Shown here in pieces: positions 7,447 through 19,639 of a DNA stretch of 64,000 nucleotides (its first letter is position 1; the number at the start of each line of letters is the position of its first letter). Source of the DNA: Bacteroidota bacterium. GTDB lineage: Bacteria; Bacteroidota; Bacteroidia; Sphingobacteriales; Sphingobacteriaceae. The notes beneath the pieces are model-generated. The model was not told the origin of the DNA. It did not search any database and was given only the letters and a program-made list of their open reading frames with translations. The position numbers and the translations under genes were made by a program. Location of the stretch: NCBI GenBank assembly GCA_013286235.1, contig JABDGE010000002.1, positions 21,436-85,435 of the forward strand. Reading direction: 5' to 3'.

Positions 7447-10400
7447 TTACCTGATTAGCGCTACAAAACCGGATAATGGAGGCGTGCCATTATTAAGGTT
7501 TATAATGTAATAGTAGGTGCCCGTAGGACACCGTTTACCCTTTAGGGTTCCGTCCCAGGCGTTATAATACCCTTTTGAGCTATATACCTGCCCTCCATAC
7601 CGATCGAATATAAGCACCACGCAGTTCTGGTACTCTATTAAATTTTTAAGGTCCCACTTGTCATTAATTCCATCGCCATTTGGCGTAAAAGTATTGGGGA
7701 TAATTATTCCATTTAACACCGTTACCGTTACTGAATCTGCAGCTATACAACCCGCTGCTGTTTGTACAGTTATGGTGTATAGTGTGGTCGATGAAGGGCT
7801 GGCATGGGGGTCTAAAATCTTATTATTATCTAAACCTGTTGTCGGGCTCCAAGTTATATCAGCGATATTTCCTGATGCTGTTGCTGTTGCTGTCAATGCC
7901 ACACTACTACCCTGTTCAATGGTTTTATTTACTCCTCCGTTAACAACCGGCAACGGAAAAATATTCATAGTAATGCTGTTGCTGGCCATGTTTGCGGGTG
8001 TGGCGCACGCAACAGTACTCGTCATCACACAACTAACCACATCACCATTGGCAAGCGAACTGCTGCTGAATGTTGGGCTGTTTGTTCCGGCATCGTTGCC
8101 ATTCAACAGCCATTGGTAAACTGGCGAGCTGCCGCCATTGGTTGGTGTTGCTGTGAAAGTTACCGGTGTACTAGCGCAAACGTTATTTACGGAAGCTGAT
8201 ATCACTAATGAAGCTGTGACGATCGGGTCGACCACCCCGGTTACCGATACAGTTTGGCTGGTAGCACCCGGCGATGAAAGCGTCACGTTAGCTGTTGTCG
8301 TACCATCGGGCAATGTAGGCGCTGACCGCACGTAAACCACGGTATTGCTTACTGTACCCGAGCTCTGGGAGATGGTAACGCTACTACCGTACCCGCTCCC
8401 TGCCGCAAGCGATACCTCAAAACCTGCCGGCGCCGTTGCTGCAATATTACCCGTTAATCCACTGCCCGAAACCGTAAACTGCTGTACATTCGGGCTTGCT
8501 GAGGCCGTACCTGCACAGGCAGAAATAGTGCCGGTTGCGGTTGATGCTGTGATGGTCGGTACCGGGGTTGGGTTTACGGTGATAGTAAAAATAACCGACA
8601 TGCCATTGCAATCCGATCCATTTGTAACAAAATTGCCGAATGAATAGGGGTTAGAGCCCACTACAGTACTTGCGGAAACCGTGTTGGTGGTCGTATTGAT
8701 CGTTGACATGCTATTTGTACCCCTTGTCACTACGTAAACACTTTTGCCATCCCGGCTTATGCAAATCCCGTAGGGCAAATTTGCTACAGGAATAGTGGAA
8801 ATAATAGTATTTGAGGCAGTATTGATCACGGAAACCGTATTACTATTTAAGTCTGCTACGTATACATATTTTCCATCCGGGGTTGAACAGATACCATAGG
8901 GAGATTCGCCAGCGCCAACATTGGCAATAACATTGTTCGTAGCAGTATTTATTACAGCGACACTTTCAGCATCGTGAATTGCTACATAGGCCTTGCTGCC
9001 GTCCGGGCTAAAACATATGCCGAATGGATGAGTGCCAACTGCAATCGTTGCCGATACCGTATTGGTTGCGGTCTGGATAACAGAAACAGTAGTGGAATAA
9101 CTATTGGCTACATACACCAAGGCGCCATCAGGGCTAACGGAAATGCCCAATGGTTCTGACCCTACAGCGACGGTTGAAATCACTGAATTCGTCAGGGTAT
9201 TTATAACCGAAATTGTGTTGTCGCCGTAATTTGAAATATATGCGCGGGTGCCATCAGGGCTAACCGCCGCCCCACTGGGAGTCGACCCAACCGAGACGGT
9301 TGCAATCACGGTATTGTCTGCGGTATTGATAACTGAAACGCTTGCGGAAGACTGATTGGTAATGTATACCCGGCTCCCATCGGGACTGGCGGCAACGCCG
9401 AATGGAGATAAACCAACGTTTATAGTTGACCCGACGGCATTTGTCGCCACATTGACGACTGAAACTGTGCCGTCGCCGGAATTTGGAACATAAGCAAATC
9501 CGCCCCCTGTTGGTGTAACCGTGATTGTAGCTTCAACCGGGCTGCTCCCCACATTTACAGCCGTAAACGAAGCAATACTCCCGGTTCCGCTAGCCGCCAA
9601 ACCAATACCTGGCGTATCATTAACCCAGGTAAATGTGTTGGCCGTACCCGTAAAATTGACGGCTGCTGTAGCTACCCCGTTATTAACAGTCTGATTAAAA
9701 ACCGTATTTACTGTTGGCAACGCATTTACCGTTCCGGTTACAGCTACGGTTTGACTACTTGCACCAGCGGATGTTAGCATTACATTACCGGATATACTGC
9801 CGGTAGGTGTGCCTGCCGCCGACCGCACATAAACCACTACATTGCTTACCGTGCCACCTGTTTGGGAGAGTGTTACAGTGTTGCTATACCCGCTGCCCGC
9901 CGCAAGCGATACCTCAAATCCTGCCGGGGCAGTTGCTGTAATACTCCCCGTTAAATTACTCCCCGAAACCATAAACTGCTGAATTTGTGGGCTTGCCGAT
10001 GCCGTGCCTGCGCATGCAGAAATACTGCCGGTAACTACTGATGCTGTGATAGTTGGTGACGATACACTGCTTGGATTTACGGTAATGGTATAGGTAACCA
10101 GTTCCGTGCAATTCATCCCGCCAGTAAAAAAACTGCCGAATGAATATGGAGTAGAACCAACCGGAATAGTGGCAATTATAGCATTTGTTGATGCATTTAC
10201 TACTGATACATCATTAGAACCGCTGTTTGAAACATATATTTGAGTGCCGTCGGGCCGTACGGATACTCCCCAGGGACCCGAGCCAACGGGAATGGTTTTT
10301 ATCACCGTATTAGTTGCCGTACTAATTACCGAAACACTATTTGAGCCCAGGTTTGCTATATACACGGTACTACCATCAGGGCTCACAGATCCGCCACCCG

Positions 10401-11262
10401 GGTTTACGCCAACTGGAATAATACCTGCCACCGTGTTTGTGGCGGTGTTGATCACATAAACATTGTTTGAACCAAAATCCGCCGAATACACTTTACTTCC
10501 GTCAGGGGTAATTAATATGGCCTGGGGCGCCGAACCTACGGGAATAGTCGCAACAACAGCCTGGGTTGTAGTATTGATCACCAACACGCTGTTCGCGCTG
10601 TTAACATAAAGAAGGCTTCCATTGGGGCTAACTGCCGAGGCATTGGGATTTGTACCCGCCGGGATATTGGCCACTATGGTGTTTGTAGTGGTATTGATCA
10701 CCTCAACATTATTGTCGCCGCCATCAGATACAAAGGCCTGGCTGCCATCCTGGCTCACCGTAACCGACCACGGGGTGGGGCCTACCTGGATTGTGGTTGT
10801 TACTGTGTTGGTTAACGTATTAATTACCGACACGGTGTTCGATCCATTATTTACTACGTAAACCTCGTTGTAGTTAGGGTCAACGCAAATGCCATTGGGG
10901 TTTGAGCCCACAGGGATGGTGGCTACCACGGCGTTGGTTGCGGTGTTGATTACTGAAACATTATTTGAACCGGAGTTTACGATATAAGCAAACCCTGTTG
11001 TGCCTACCGGCGTACCAGTAATAGTAGCGGTAACCGGACTGCTCCCCGTATTTACCGCTTTAAACGAAGGAATATTGCCAGTTCCGCTGGCGGCTAAACC
11101 GATGCTGGTATTATTATTTGTCCAGGTGTACACACATGAGCCGGCAGGAAAGCTTATCGGTGTCGTATTTGCGCCGTTTGTAACAATATCCTGGGCGCGT
11201 CCTTTCTTGAATGGAATGAAAAAAAACAGTATTGACAATAAAATGAGTAAATATTTTTTCAT
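7447..11262 (-). CDS. Secreted double YVTN-propeller protein with type B T9SS sorting domain
   Basis: A 1271-residue exported protein with an N-terminal signal segment (MKKYLLILLSILFFFIPF). Two arrays of seven ~42-residue YVTN repeats (pattern SVINT-TNTV--TI-VG--P-G--VSPDG--) occupy about residues 88-395 and 588-890; each should close a seven-bladed propeller. Each array follows a GIGLAASGTG...AVN-GSSPV-ATIT stretch and is followed by a Cys and YTITVNP-like strand, so each propeller seems inserted in a loop of an Ig-like domain. Further repeats (TISACAGTASASP..QQF.VSGS.LTG) come after each array. The C-terminus (PNTFTPNGDGINDKWDL...FDRYGGQVY) is a gliding-motility/type B sorting domain, which predicts secretion by the type IX system and surface attachment. 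The function is probably adhesion or matrix. Confidence 0.93.
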   Translation of the reverse strand: MKKYLLILLSILFFFIPFKKGRAQDIVTNGANTTPISFPAGSCVYTWTNNNTSIGLAASGTGNIPSFKAVNTGSSPVTATITGTPVGTTGFAYIVNSGSNNVSVINTATNAVVATIPVGSNPNGICVDPNYNEVYVVNNGSNTVSVINTLTNTVTTTIQVGPTPWSVTVSQDGSQAFVSDGGDNNVEVINTTTNTIVANIPAGTNPNASAVSPNGSLLYVNSANSVLVINTTTQAVVATIPVGSAPQAILITPDGSKVYSADFGSNNVYVINTATNTVAGIIPVGVNPGGGSVSPDGSTVYIANLGSNSVSVISTATNTVIKTIPVGSGPWGVSVRPDGTQIYVSNSGSNDVSVVNASTNAIIATIPVGSTPYSFGSFFTGGMNCTELVTYTITVNPSSVSSPTITASVVTGSISACAGTASASPQIQQFMVSGSNLTGSITATAPAGFEVSLAAGSGYSNTVTLSQTGGTVSNVVVYVRSAAGTPTGSISGNVMLTSAGASSQTVAVTGTVNALPTVNTVFNQTVNNGVATAAVNFTGTANTFTWVNDTPGIGLAASGTGSIASFTAVNVGSSPVEATITVTPTGGGFAYVPNSGDGTVSVVNVATNAVGSTINVGLSPFGVAASPDGSRVYITNQSSASVSVINTADNTVIATVSVGSTPSGAAVSPDGTRAYISNYGDNTISVINTLTNSVISTVAVGSEPLGISVSPDGALVYVANSYSTTVSVIQTATNTVSATIAVGTHPFGICFSPDGSKAYVAIHDAESVAVINTATNNVIANVGAGESPYGICSTPDGKYVYVADLNSNTVSVINTASNTIISTIPVANLPYGICISRDGKSVYVVTRGTNSMSTINTTTNTVSASTVVGSNPYSFGNFVTNGSDCNGMSVIFTITVNPTPVPTITASTATGTISACAGTASASPNVQQFTVSGSGLTGNIAATAPAGFEVSLAAGSGYGSSVTISQSSGTVSNTVVYVRSAPTLPDGTTTANVTLSSPGATSQTVSVTGVVDPIVTASLVISASVNNVCASTPVTFTATPTNGGSSPVYQWLLNGNDAGTNSPTFSSSSLANGDVVSCVMTSTVACATPANMASNSITMNIFPLPVVNGGVNKTIEQGSSVALTATATASGNIADITWSPTTGLDNNKILDPHASPSSTTLYTITVQTAAGCIAADSVTVTVLNGIIIPNTFTPNGDGINDKWDLKNLIEYQNCVVLIFDRYGGQVYSSKGYYNAWDGTLKGKRCPTGTYYYIINLNNGTPPLSGFVALIR

Positions 11263-11670
11263 GTGACAGGGTCAACGAACGGCTATTTATTAGTAAAGTA
11301 CGCAAATATTAATTGAAAAAAGTAAAATGATATGAAAATGTACGCCAATTGGGTGAAGCATTTGGGACGGAACTTTAACTCGATGTGACATCAGAACACA
11401 TAGGTAATTTCTTATCTGTTTTTCAGCAGTAATTTATGAAAAAAGGATTTAATAATGATGATTGGCAAATTTAGGCTTAGATCATTTAACCCGATTTGCT
11501 TTGGACCGCCGCCAACTGCCAGCAGAAAAAACTTCCCACCGCTCCGGTTTTATATGGATAACGCCCCTGCTTCCATCATATTGCGTGCGAAAAAATATAG
11601 TTAAAAAACGATGTTTTGATACACCATACTATATATTTTTGGCTTTGCACAGCTAAAAAAAGCCATCTAT
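11263..11670. other. Divergent intergenic region
   Basis: About 400 AT-rich bases separate the propeller gene (minus) from the rifamycin phosphotransferase-like gene (plus). TATTTTTG at 11634-11641 matches the Bacteroidota -7 element, with TTTG at 11615-11618 only 15 bases before it, so it is a weak promoter candidate for the plus-strand gene. I see no other gene. Confidence 0.4.
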
Positions 11671-14323
<2,653 letters not shown>

Positions 14324-14353
14324 ATGTGAAACGCTACACACTAATACACAGAT

Positions 14354-14569
14354 TCAATCAGTTTTAAACGCCAACCCATTTGCCGCCAGCGCTTCCCGCA
14401 ATTTCGGTAATGAACCTTTTCCCATGCCATGAAATTGCATGATCTCCTTTTCCGAATATTCGGCCAGCTTTTTCAGAGTCGTAACGCCATAATTTTCCAT
14501 TGCGCGCATGGCAGGGGCGGAAAGCTTCGGTAAAGACTCAGTCGAAGTTTGGTCTCTCTTTACTGCCAT
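14354..14569 (-). CDS. RNA polymerase alpha C-terminal-domain-like HhH protein
   Basis: A 71-residue protein. LSAPAMRAMENYGVTTLKKL followed by YSEKEIMQFHGMGKGSLPKL is the helix-hairpin-helix fold of the RNA polymerase alpha C-terminal domain, here free-standing, so DNA binding is likely. A GGAG sequence lies 8 bases before the ATG at 14569, which decides this start over an upstream one at 14620 that would overlap the neighbouring gene. It follows the 7TM-HD gene by 40 bases on the same strand and may be co-transcribed. Its role is unknown. Confidence 0.75.
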   Translation of the reverse strand: MAVKRDQTSTESLPKLSAPAMRAMENYGVTTLKKLAEYSEKEIMQFHGMGKGSLPKLREALAANGLAFKTD

Positions 14570-14609
14570 ATTTTTTCTCCTTAGTCTGATATCTAAAGAA
14601 ACATCCTCG

Positions 14610-16673
14610 CTAATAATCAATCCTTACATGATAAATGCTCATCAGCATACGTTTAAAAATGGTTTTGATCGTCTCGATCTCTTTTAAGGTGATGTTGCTA
14701 TCCTTTAATTGGTTTTGGTCCAGCTTATATTTTACAATACGATCAACGAGGTCGTTGATTGATTTTTCATCAGGTTCTTTCAATGACCTTGATGCAGCTT
14801 CTACCGAATCGGCGAGCATGAGGACGCCGCCCTCCTTGGAGAACGGTATGGGGCCGGGGTACCGGAAAATATTTTCGTCGATTATCTTTTCGGGAAAGTT
14901 TTTGAGGAAGGAATGATAAAAATAATCCACGCGGGTATCACCATGGTGCGTGCGGATAAAGTCGATCACGATTTCGGGGATGTTGGCTTTTCGGGCCAGC
15001 TCCACCCCTTTTCGCACATGCCCGATGATGATCTGGGCGCTTTCCTGGTATTGCAGCTTATCATGCGGGTTAAAGCCAGTTTGGTTCTCGATAAAATACA
15101 AAGGGTTTTCCAGCTTGCCAATGTCGTGGTACAAAGCCCCTGCCCTAACCAGTAAGGAATTGCCGCCGATAGTATAAATGGCATTTTCGGCCAGGTTGGC
15201 CACCTGCAGGGAGTGTTGGAAGGTTCCTGGTGCTGAAAATGCCATTTCGCGCAGCAGCGGTGCGTTGGTATTGGTGAGTTCGATCAAAGTGATGTCAGAC
15301 GTGATGGCAAACACCTTCTCAAATATATAAATAAGCGGATAGGCCAATAAAGTGAGCAGTACACTTACGATGAAGGGCACAAAATCCATCCAGTCGATGG
15401 TCTTCAGACTGCCATCGCGGATAAACGATATCCCTAAAAAAGCTACGAAATAGGTAAACGTTATTATCAAAGCCGATATCAGGAACTGTTCCCTGCGGAT
15501 GAGGTTTTTGATGCTGTAGATAGAGACCATGCCGGCTGTAAGTTCAAAATAGGCAAATTCAAAGCTATTTGGCACAAAAAAGCCTGCTATCAATACTACC
15601 AGCAAATGAATGTTCAGCGCAAGGCGGGTATCAAACAGGATACGGATAATAATAGGTACTATACAGTACGGGATATAATACAGGTTGGGCAGCTGCAGTT
15701 TGATGGCCATTGATAAGGTGAAAACCATGGCCGTAACCACCAGCAATATCAGGCTTACCAGGCGGTTATCTTCATAAATATCCTTCCTGAAAAGATACAG
15801 GAACACCATGAGCAGTGTTATAGCGATTCCCACCAATAAAAACTGGCCAAGTAACACCAGCAGGGGGTCGCCGCTGATTCGGGCATTGTCTTCAAATGCT
15901 TTTTTGTAGGAAAGCAGCTTTTGATATACCTCGTCGCTGATCACCGAGCCTTTCAACACGATGGCTTCGCCCTTTTGCACCATCCCGCGGGTAGTCGACA
16001 GCCCGTCAACGGCCTCTTTCTCTAGCCTCGAGGTAAGCTTGTTATCGTAATTAAGATTTGGCTGTATGCGGCTGCTGATCAGGTCAAGCAAAAAGGCCTT
16101 GTCGAGATTTTTTTGCTGATTCAGGGCATTGTCGCAATAACTGATGGCCTTTTCTTTGGTAAACAGCTCGGCTGTATTTTTATCGGTCGCTACGTTTTTT
16201 TCTAAAATAGTTATGGGGTAATTCTCCGACGTTTGCTGGTATTTGGGATTGAGGTTTAAAATACCTCTGTCGTAAACTTCTTTTAATAATTGATCGCCGG
16301 TAGCCATGTATTCGGCTTTTTGCCGGTCCTTCAGCCCGGCGGTATGCCACTTAACATTCAGGTCGCCCTTGAAACCGTCCCGCTCCCGGTTGCCTATATC
16401 TGCGTCAAGCTGGTAAATAGGCGTTATGCTTGCAAGCGCTGTCTTTTCGTCGTTCTCAATTTCCTGCTGCGTTTTTAATATGGCAAAGTTATAGGGCGAG
16501 ATGAGGTCCTTCTGGTTCCAGATGCGGCCTTTTTCAATGTCATAGCTAAATTTGGCTTGCTTGGGAAGGGTAAAAACGATAACGCAAATGCTGGCCAGCG
16601 TCATTAAAAATTTAATATTCCGGGAATATTTACGCAGCAATGCCTTTTGGCGTGTCGAAGAAATTTTTGCCAT
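14610..16673 (-). CDS. 7TM-HD family membrane phosphohydrolase (PgpH-like)
   Basis: A 687-residue protein. After one N-terminal membrane segment comes an extracytoplasmic domain (about residues 45-270), then around seven hydrophobic helices (about 275-460), then an HDIG-type hydrolase domain with HSLQVANLAENAI and YHDIGKLENP. This order is that of the 7TM-HD family, in which Listeria PgpH cleaves the second messenger c-di-AMP. The HD motif residues are present. It is divergent from the SPFH gene across about 110 bases. Substrate assignment is by family only. Confidence 0.88.
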   Translation of the reverse strand: MAKISSTRQKALLRKYSRNIKFLMTLASICVIVFTLPKQAKFSYDIEKGRIWNQKDLISPYNFAILKTQQEIENDEKTALASITPIYQLDADIGNRERDGFKGDLNVKWHTAGLKDRQKAEYMATGDQLLKEVYDRGILNLNPKYQQTSENYPITILEKNVATDKNTAELFTKEKAISYCDNALNQQKNLDKAFLLDLISSRIQPNLNYDNKLTSRLEKEAVDGLSTTRGMVQKGEAIVLKGSVISDEVYQKLLSYKKAFEDNARISGDPLLVLLGQFLLVGIAITLLMVFLYLFRKDIYEDNRLVSLILLVVTAMVFTLSMAIKLQLPNLYYIPYCIVPIIIRILFDTRLALNIHLLVVLIAGFFVPNSFEFAYFELTAGMVSIYSIKNLIRREQFLISALIITFTYFVAFLGISFIRDGSLKTIDWMDFVPFIVSVLLTLLAYPLIYIFEKVFAITSDITLIELTNTNAPLLREMAFSAPGTFQHSLQVANLAENAIYTIGGNSLLVRAGALYHDIGKLENPLYFIENQTGFNPHDKLQYQESAQIIIGHVRKGVELARKANIPEIVIDFIRTHHGDTRVDYFYHSFLKNFPEKIIDENIFRYPGPIPFSKEGGVLMLADSVEAASRSLKEPDEKSINDLVDRIVKYKLDQNQLKDSNITLKEIETIKTIFKRMLMSIYHVRIDY

Positions 16674-16723
16674 TTGCTTGATTAACGGTCAAAAATAAGA
16701 CATTTTCCGCCATCTGTATTTTA

Positions 16724-16756
16724 TTTGCTTTTTACAAAGCATTTATGATATCTTTG
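16724..16756 (+). promoter_or_regulatory. Promoter of the SPFH operon
   Basis: TTTG at 16724-16727 and TATCTTTG at 16749-16756 are 21 bases apart and match the Bacteroidota consensus. Transcription would start near 16762, about 23 bases before the ATG. Confidence 0.65.
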
Positions 16757-16764
16757 TGATATCA
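16746..16764. promoter_or_regulatory. Inverted repeat overlapping the SPFH promoter, possible operator
   Basis: TGATATC (16746-16752), a TTTGT spacer and GATATCA (16758-16764) form a perfect 7-bp inverted repeat that covers the -7 element. It is well placed for a repressor. The ribbon-helix-helix protein encoded at 17649 is one candidate binder; this is inference. Confidence 0.45.
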
Positions 16765-16784
16765 TTTTAAAATCAAACAATATC

Positions 16785-17642
16785 ATGAATACTGAAAAAA
16801 CCATCAACCCTCCTTCCGGCTATGCCGCATTTGCGTTATTCCTGGTGTTACTCGTTGTAGCTATCGGAACGCTCGCCGTTGAACAAATTGCAGTGGGCGT
16901 TATAGCCGCTGTTGTCGACTTTGTTTTGGTGCTGCCCGGCCTGGTGATCGTAAACCCAAATGAATCAAAAGTGCTGACGCTTTTTGGAAAATATGTCGGT
17001 ACGGTAAAGCAGGATGGCTTTTTTTGGGTGAATCCCTTCACGGTAAAAAAGAAGGTATCGTTAAGGGCATTTAACTTAAATGGCCAGCAGCTAAAAGTTA
17101 ATGACAGCGTAGGTAACCCGATTGAAATTGCCGCAGTAATTGTTTGGCAGATAAAAGATACGGCCAATGCCATTTTTGCCGTTGAAAACTACCTGCAATA
17201 CGTAAACATACAAAGCGAGGCTGCGGTAAGGCACCTGGCCAACTCCTTTCCATACGACAATATTGAAGATGAAACCGCTTCGATAACTTTACGCGGGGGC
17301 GCCGAACAAGTAAGCGTTCTGCTGGAGAAAGAACTTAATGAGCGACTTGACCGCGCAGGTATTGAAGTGTTGGAAGCACGCATTTCGCACCTGGCCTACT
17401 CGCCCGAAATCGCACATACCATGCTGCAAAGACAGCAGGCCTCGGCCATTATTTCCGCCCGCCGGCTGATCGTTGAGGGCGCCGTTGGTATGGTTGAAAT
17501 GGCTTTGGCACGCTTATCCGAAAAGAAAATAGTTGACCTGGACGAGGAACGCAAGGCCGCGATGGTAAGCAACCTGCTGGTGGTATTATGCGGCGACCGG
17601 AGCGTTAACCCGGTTGTTAATACTGGCACTTTATACCATTAA
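16785..17642 (+). CDS. SPFH/band-7 domain protein
   Basis: A 285-residue protein with two hydrophobic segments at the N-terminus (about residues 13-55), followed by PNESKVLTLFGKYVGTVKQDGFFWVNPF, the start of an SPFH/band-7 domain, and the VIVWQIKDTANAIFAVENY and YDNIEDETASITLR core. A helical stretch with RQQASAIISARRLIVEGAVG follows. Related proteins oligomerise at membranes and scaffold microdomains. The gene ends 6 bases before the small ribbon-helix-helix gene, a pairing that recurs beside SPFH genes in many bacteria from what I recall. Confidence 0.9.
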   Translation: MNTEKTINPPSGYAAFALFLVLLVVAIGTLAVEQIAVGVIAAVVDFVLVLPGLVIVNPNESKVLTLFGKYVGTVKQDGFFWVNPFTVKKKVSLRAFNLNGQQLKVNDSVGNPIEIAAVIVWQIKDTANAIFAVENYLQYVNIQSEAAVRHLANSFPYDNIEDETASITLRGGAEQVSVLLEKELNERLDRAGIEVLEARISHLAYSPEIAHTMLQRQQASAIISARRLIVEGAVGMVEMALARLSEKKIVDLDEERKAAMVSNLLVVLCGDRSVNPVVNTGTLYH

Positions 17643-17648
17643 GAGAAA

Positions 17649-17816
17649 ATGGCCGAGAAAAAAGCGTTTATATTACGTATTAATCCCGAGGTATTGAAAG
17701 AGATAGAAACCTGGGCAGCCGATGAGTTTAGAAGCACGAACGGCCAGGTGGAATATCTGCTGCAACAGGCTTTGCTGGCCAGGAAGAAGAGCAAAAGCAA
17801 GAAAAAAGGGGAATAA
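17649..17816 (+). CDS. Arc-like ribbon-helix-helix small DNA-binding protein
   Basis: A 55-residue protein read from the sequence: MAEKKAFILRINPEVLKEIE opens it, then WAADEFRSTNGQVEYLLQQA and a Lys-rich tail. A short beta strand (AFILRI), a helix and NGQVEYLLQQAL make up the Arc/MetJ ribbon-helix-helix pattern, which binds DNA as a dimer. It begins 6 bases after the SPFH stop and should be translated from the same mRNA. It may control its own operon through the inverted repeat at 16746-16764. Confidence 0.8.
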   Translation: MAEKKAFILRINPEVLKEIETWAADEFRSTNGQVEYLLQQALLARKKSKSKKKGE

Positions 17817-17900
17817 CCGCAGGGCGCTTTATTATGGTTGCGATACGATCTATTGCCAACGGAAAGTAAAACGTAACACCGGACGCATCACTAAAAAAGC

Positions 17901-17908
17901 TAACTTTG
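17901..17908 (+). promoter_or_regulatory. -7 element of the thiolase promoter
   Basis: TAACTTTG is a perfect TAnnTTTG match, 24 bases before the ATG at 17933. No convincing TTTG lies upstream. It favours 17933 over a TTG at 17906 as start, because that TTG lies in the box. Confidence 0.5.
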
Positions 17909-17932
17909 CCCCACCAATTTAAAGAATATTTC

Positions 17933-19111
17933 ATGAAGGAAGTTGTTATAGTATCGGCGACCCGCACTCCGGTCGGAAGTTTTGGTGGCAGTCTGTCGGG
18001 ATTTTCTGCTACACAGTTAGGCGCACTGGTGATTAAGTCTGCTATAGAAAAGGCCGGGCTAAAGCCTGAACATATCCAGGAAGTTTATATGGGCAATGTT
18101 TTATCGGCCAACCTCGGTCAGGCTCCTGCCACACAAGCGGCCATTTACGCCGGGCTGCCTCCCCTGCCTGCAACAACGGTTAACAAAGTATGTGCCTCGG
18201 GAACTAAAGCGATCATGCTCGGCGCGCAAAGTATTGCATTGGGTCAAAACGATATCGTGGTAGCAGGGGGTATGGAAAGTATGAGCAATGTACCATATTA
18301 CCTCGATAAAGCGAGGAATGGCTACCGCCTCGGCAATGGCCAATTGACCGACGGGCTGATAAAAGACGGCCTTTGGGATGTTTATAATGATTATCACATG
18401 GGTTCGGCGGCAGAACTCTGCGCAACCGAATGTAGCGTAAGCCGTGAGGATCAGGACGCCTATGCCATTGAATCCTACAAAAGGGCACAGAAAGCACAAA
18501 CTGAAGGCGGGTTTACTAACGAGATAACACCTGTTGAACTAAAAGATAAAAAAGGAGAGGTGACTTTTTTTGCGGCAGACGAGGAGCCCAATGCTGTTAA
18601 ATTTGATAAGATACCCTCGTTAAAACCGGTATTTAAAAAAGATGGCACAGTCACCGCAGCTAATGCTTCCACACTGAACGACGGCGCCGCTGCGGTTGTA
18701 TTGATGAGTGCGGAAAAAGCCGTCGTAATGGGCATAAAGCCGCTGGCAAGAATTCTTGCCTATGCCGATGCGCAGCAGGCGCCCGAATGGTTTACCACCA
18801 CACCTTCAAAGGCTATTCCACTTGCCTTGCACAGGGCAGGTCTTTCGGCAAAACAGATAGATTATTTCGAAATCAACGAGGCTTTTTCGGTGGTTTCCAT
18901 TGCCAATAACCGTTTGCTGGACCTCGACCCACGTAAGGTGAACGTAAACGGCGGCGCGGTGGCAATCGGGCACCCGCTTGGCGCTTCCGGCGCAAGGATC
19001 GTAGTGACCTTACTGCATGTGCTTCAGCAAAATAGCGCCCGGTACGGCGCGGCCGGAATTTGCAACGGCGGCGGCGGCGCCAGCGCGATAATTATTGAAA
19101 ATTTGAGATAG
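17933..19111 (+). CDS. Acetyl-CoA C-acyltransferase (thiolase)
   Basis: A 392-residue cytosolic thiolase of full family length. Catalytic landmarks are Cys87 in [19 protein letters not shown], the His in [16 protein letters not shown] and the second Cys in CNGGGGASA. It carries out reversible cleavage or condensation of acyl-CoA with acetyl-CoA in fatty-acid or ketone-body metabolism; which direction cannot be read. It starts [17 protein letters not shown], the usual beginning of the family. Neighbours (SPFH operon, toxin pair) give no pathway context. Confidence 0.95.
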   Translation: MKEVVIVSATRTPVGSFGGSLSGFSATQLGALVIKSAIEKAGLKPEHIQEVYMGNVLSANLGQAPATQAAIYAGLPPLPATTVNKVCASGTKAIMLGAQSIALGQNDIVVAGGMESMSNVPYYLDKARNGYRLGNGQLTDGLIKDGLWDVYNDYHMGSAAELCATECSVSREDQDAYAIESYKRAQKAQTEGGFTNEITPVELKDKKGEVTFFAADEEPNAVKFDKIPSLKPVFKKDGTVTAANASTLNDGAAAVVLMSAEKAVVMGIKPLARILAYADAQQAPEWFTTTPSKAIPLALHRAGLSAKQIDYFEINEAFSVVSIANNRLLDLDPRKVNVNGGAVAIGHPLGASGARIVVTLLHVLQQNSARYGAAGICNGGGGASAIIIENLR

Positions 19112-19184
19112 CGTTTTGTCGAACCAGATGGGTTGCGCATGTCAGAAAATTATAAAACGATTGTATAGTCGCTGCATTTATAGT

Positions 19185-19192
19185 TATATTTG
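19185..19192 (+). promoter_or_regulatory. -7 element before the toxin-pair locus
   Basis: TATATTTG matches TAnnTTTG and ends 7 bases before the ATG at 19200, so the transcript would be nearly leaderless, or the real start is a later Met at 19254. A weak TTGT near 19161 could serve as the -33 part. Confidence 0.4.
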
Positions 19193-19199
19193 AAAAACG

Positions 19200-19634
19200 A
19201 TGCTTGCATTATCAGCCAATTTACAATATAACGTCGAAGGAATATTCGAACAGATGATTCATTTTCAAGATGAGCATTTGGTTAATGACTTTAAAGAATT
19301 TCTCGTGCGTTTCTTAGAGGAAATTAAGCATATAGACACTTCCCTAACCAACATTAAAAATTTGGATAGAAATGATCTGCATACGTTATATGTGGATTTC
19401 AAACAGCTAAGTTCGGTCTTCGATAAGCTTCACCAAAGTTATTATGATAAGCGTTACATGGATGACGAAGAACTAAAATCACTTCTCAAGAGCACTGAAA
19501 AGCAATTGCATAAATTAGCCAATATATCCCATAAATACTATACAAAACACCTCCCAATCGAAAAGGCTCCGGATTACCTAAAGTCAGGACTTGTCCAATA
19601 TTCACAAGAGGTTTTAAATAAAAAACTTTCCTAA
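19200..19634 (+). CDS. Unknown helical protein, putative partner/antitoxin of the MazF-like protein
   Basis: A 144-residue, acidic-basic mixed protein that looks almost wholly alpha-helical (stretches such as FKEFLVRFLEEIKHI and LKSLLKSTEKQLHKLANI). It has no signal peptide. I recognise no family. It ends five bases before the MazF/PemK-like gene, the position expected of an antitoxin, but it is longer than usual MazE-type antitoxins and has no evident DNA-binding motif. Base composition is AT-richer than the neighbouring thiolase, which may mark acquired DNA. An alternative start is Met19 at 19254. Confidence 0.6.
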   Translation: MLALSANLQYNVEGIFEQMIHFQDEHLVNDFKEFLVRFLEEIKHIDTSLTNIKNLDRNDLHTLYVDFKQLSSVFDKLHQSYYDKRYMDDEELKSLLKSTEKQLHKLANISHKYYTKHLPIEKAPDYLKSGLVQYSQEVLNKKLS

Positions 19635-19639
19635 ACACA

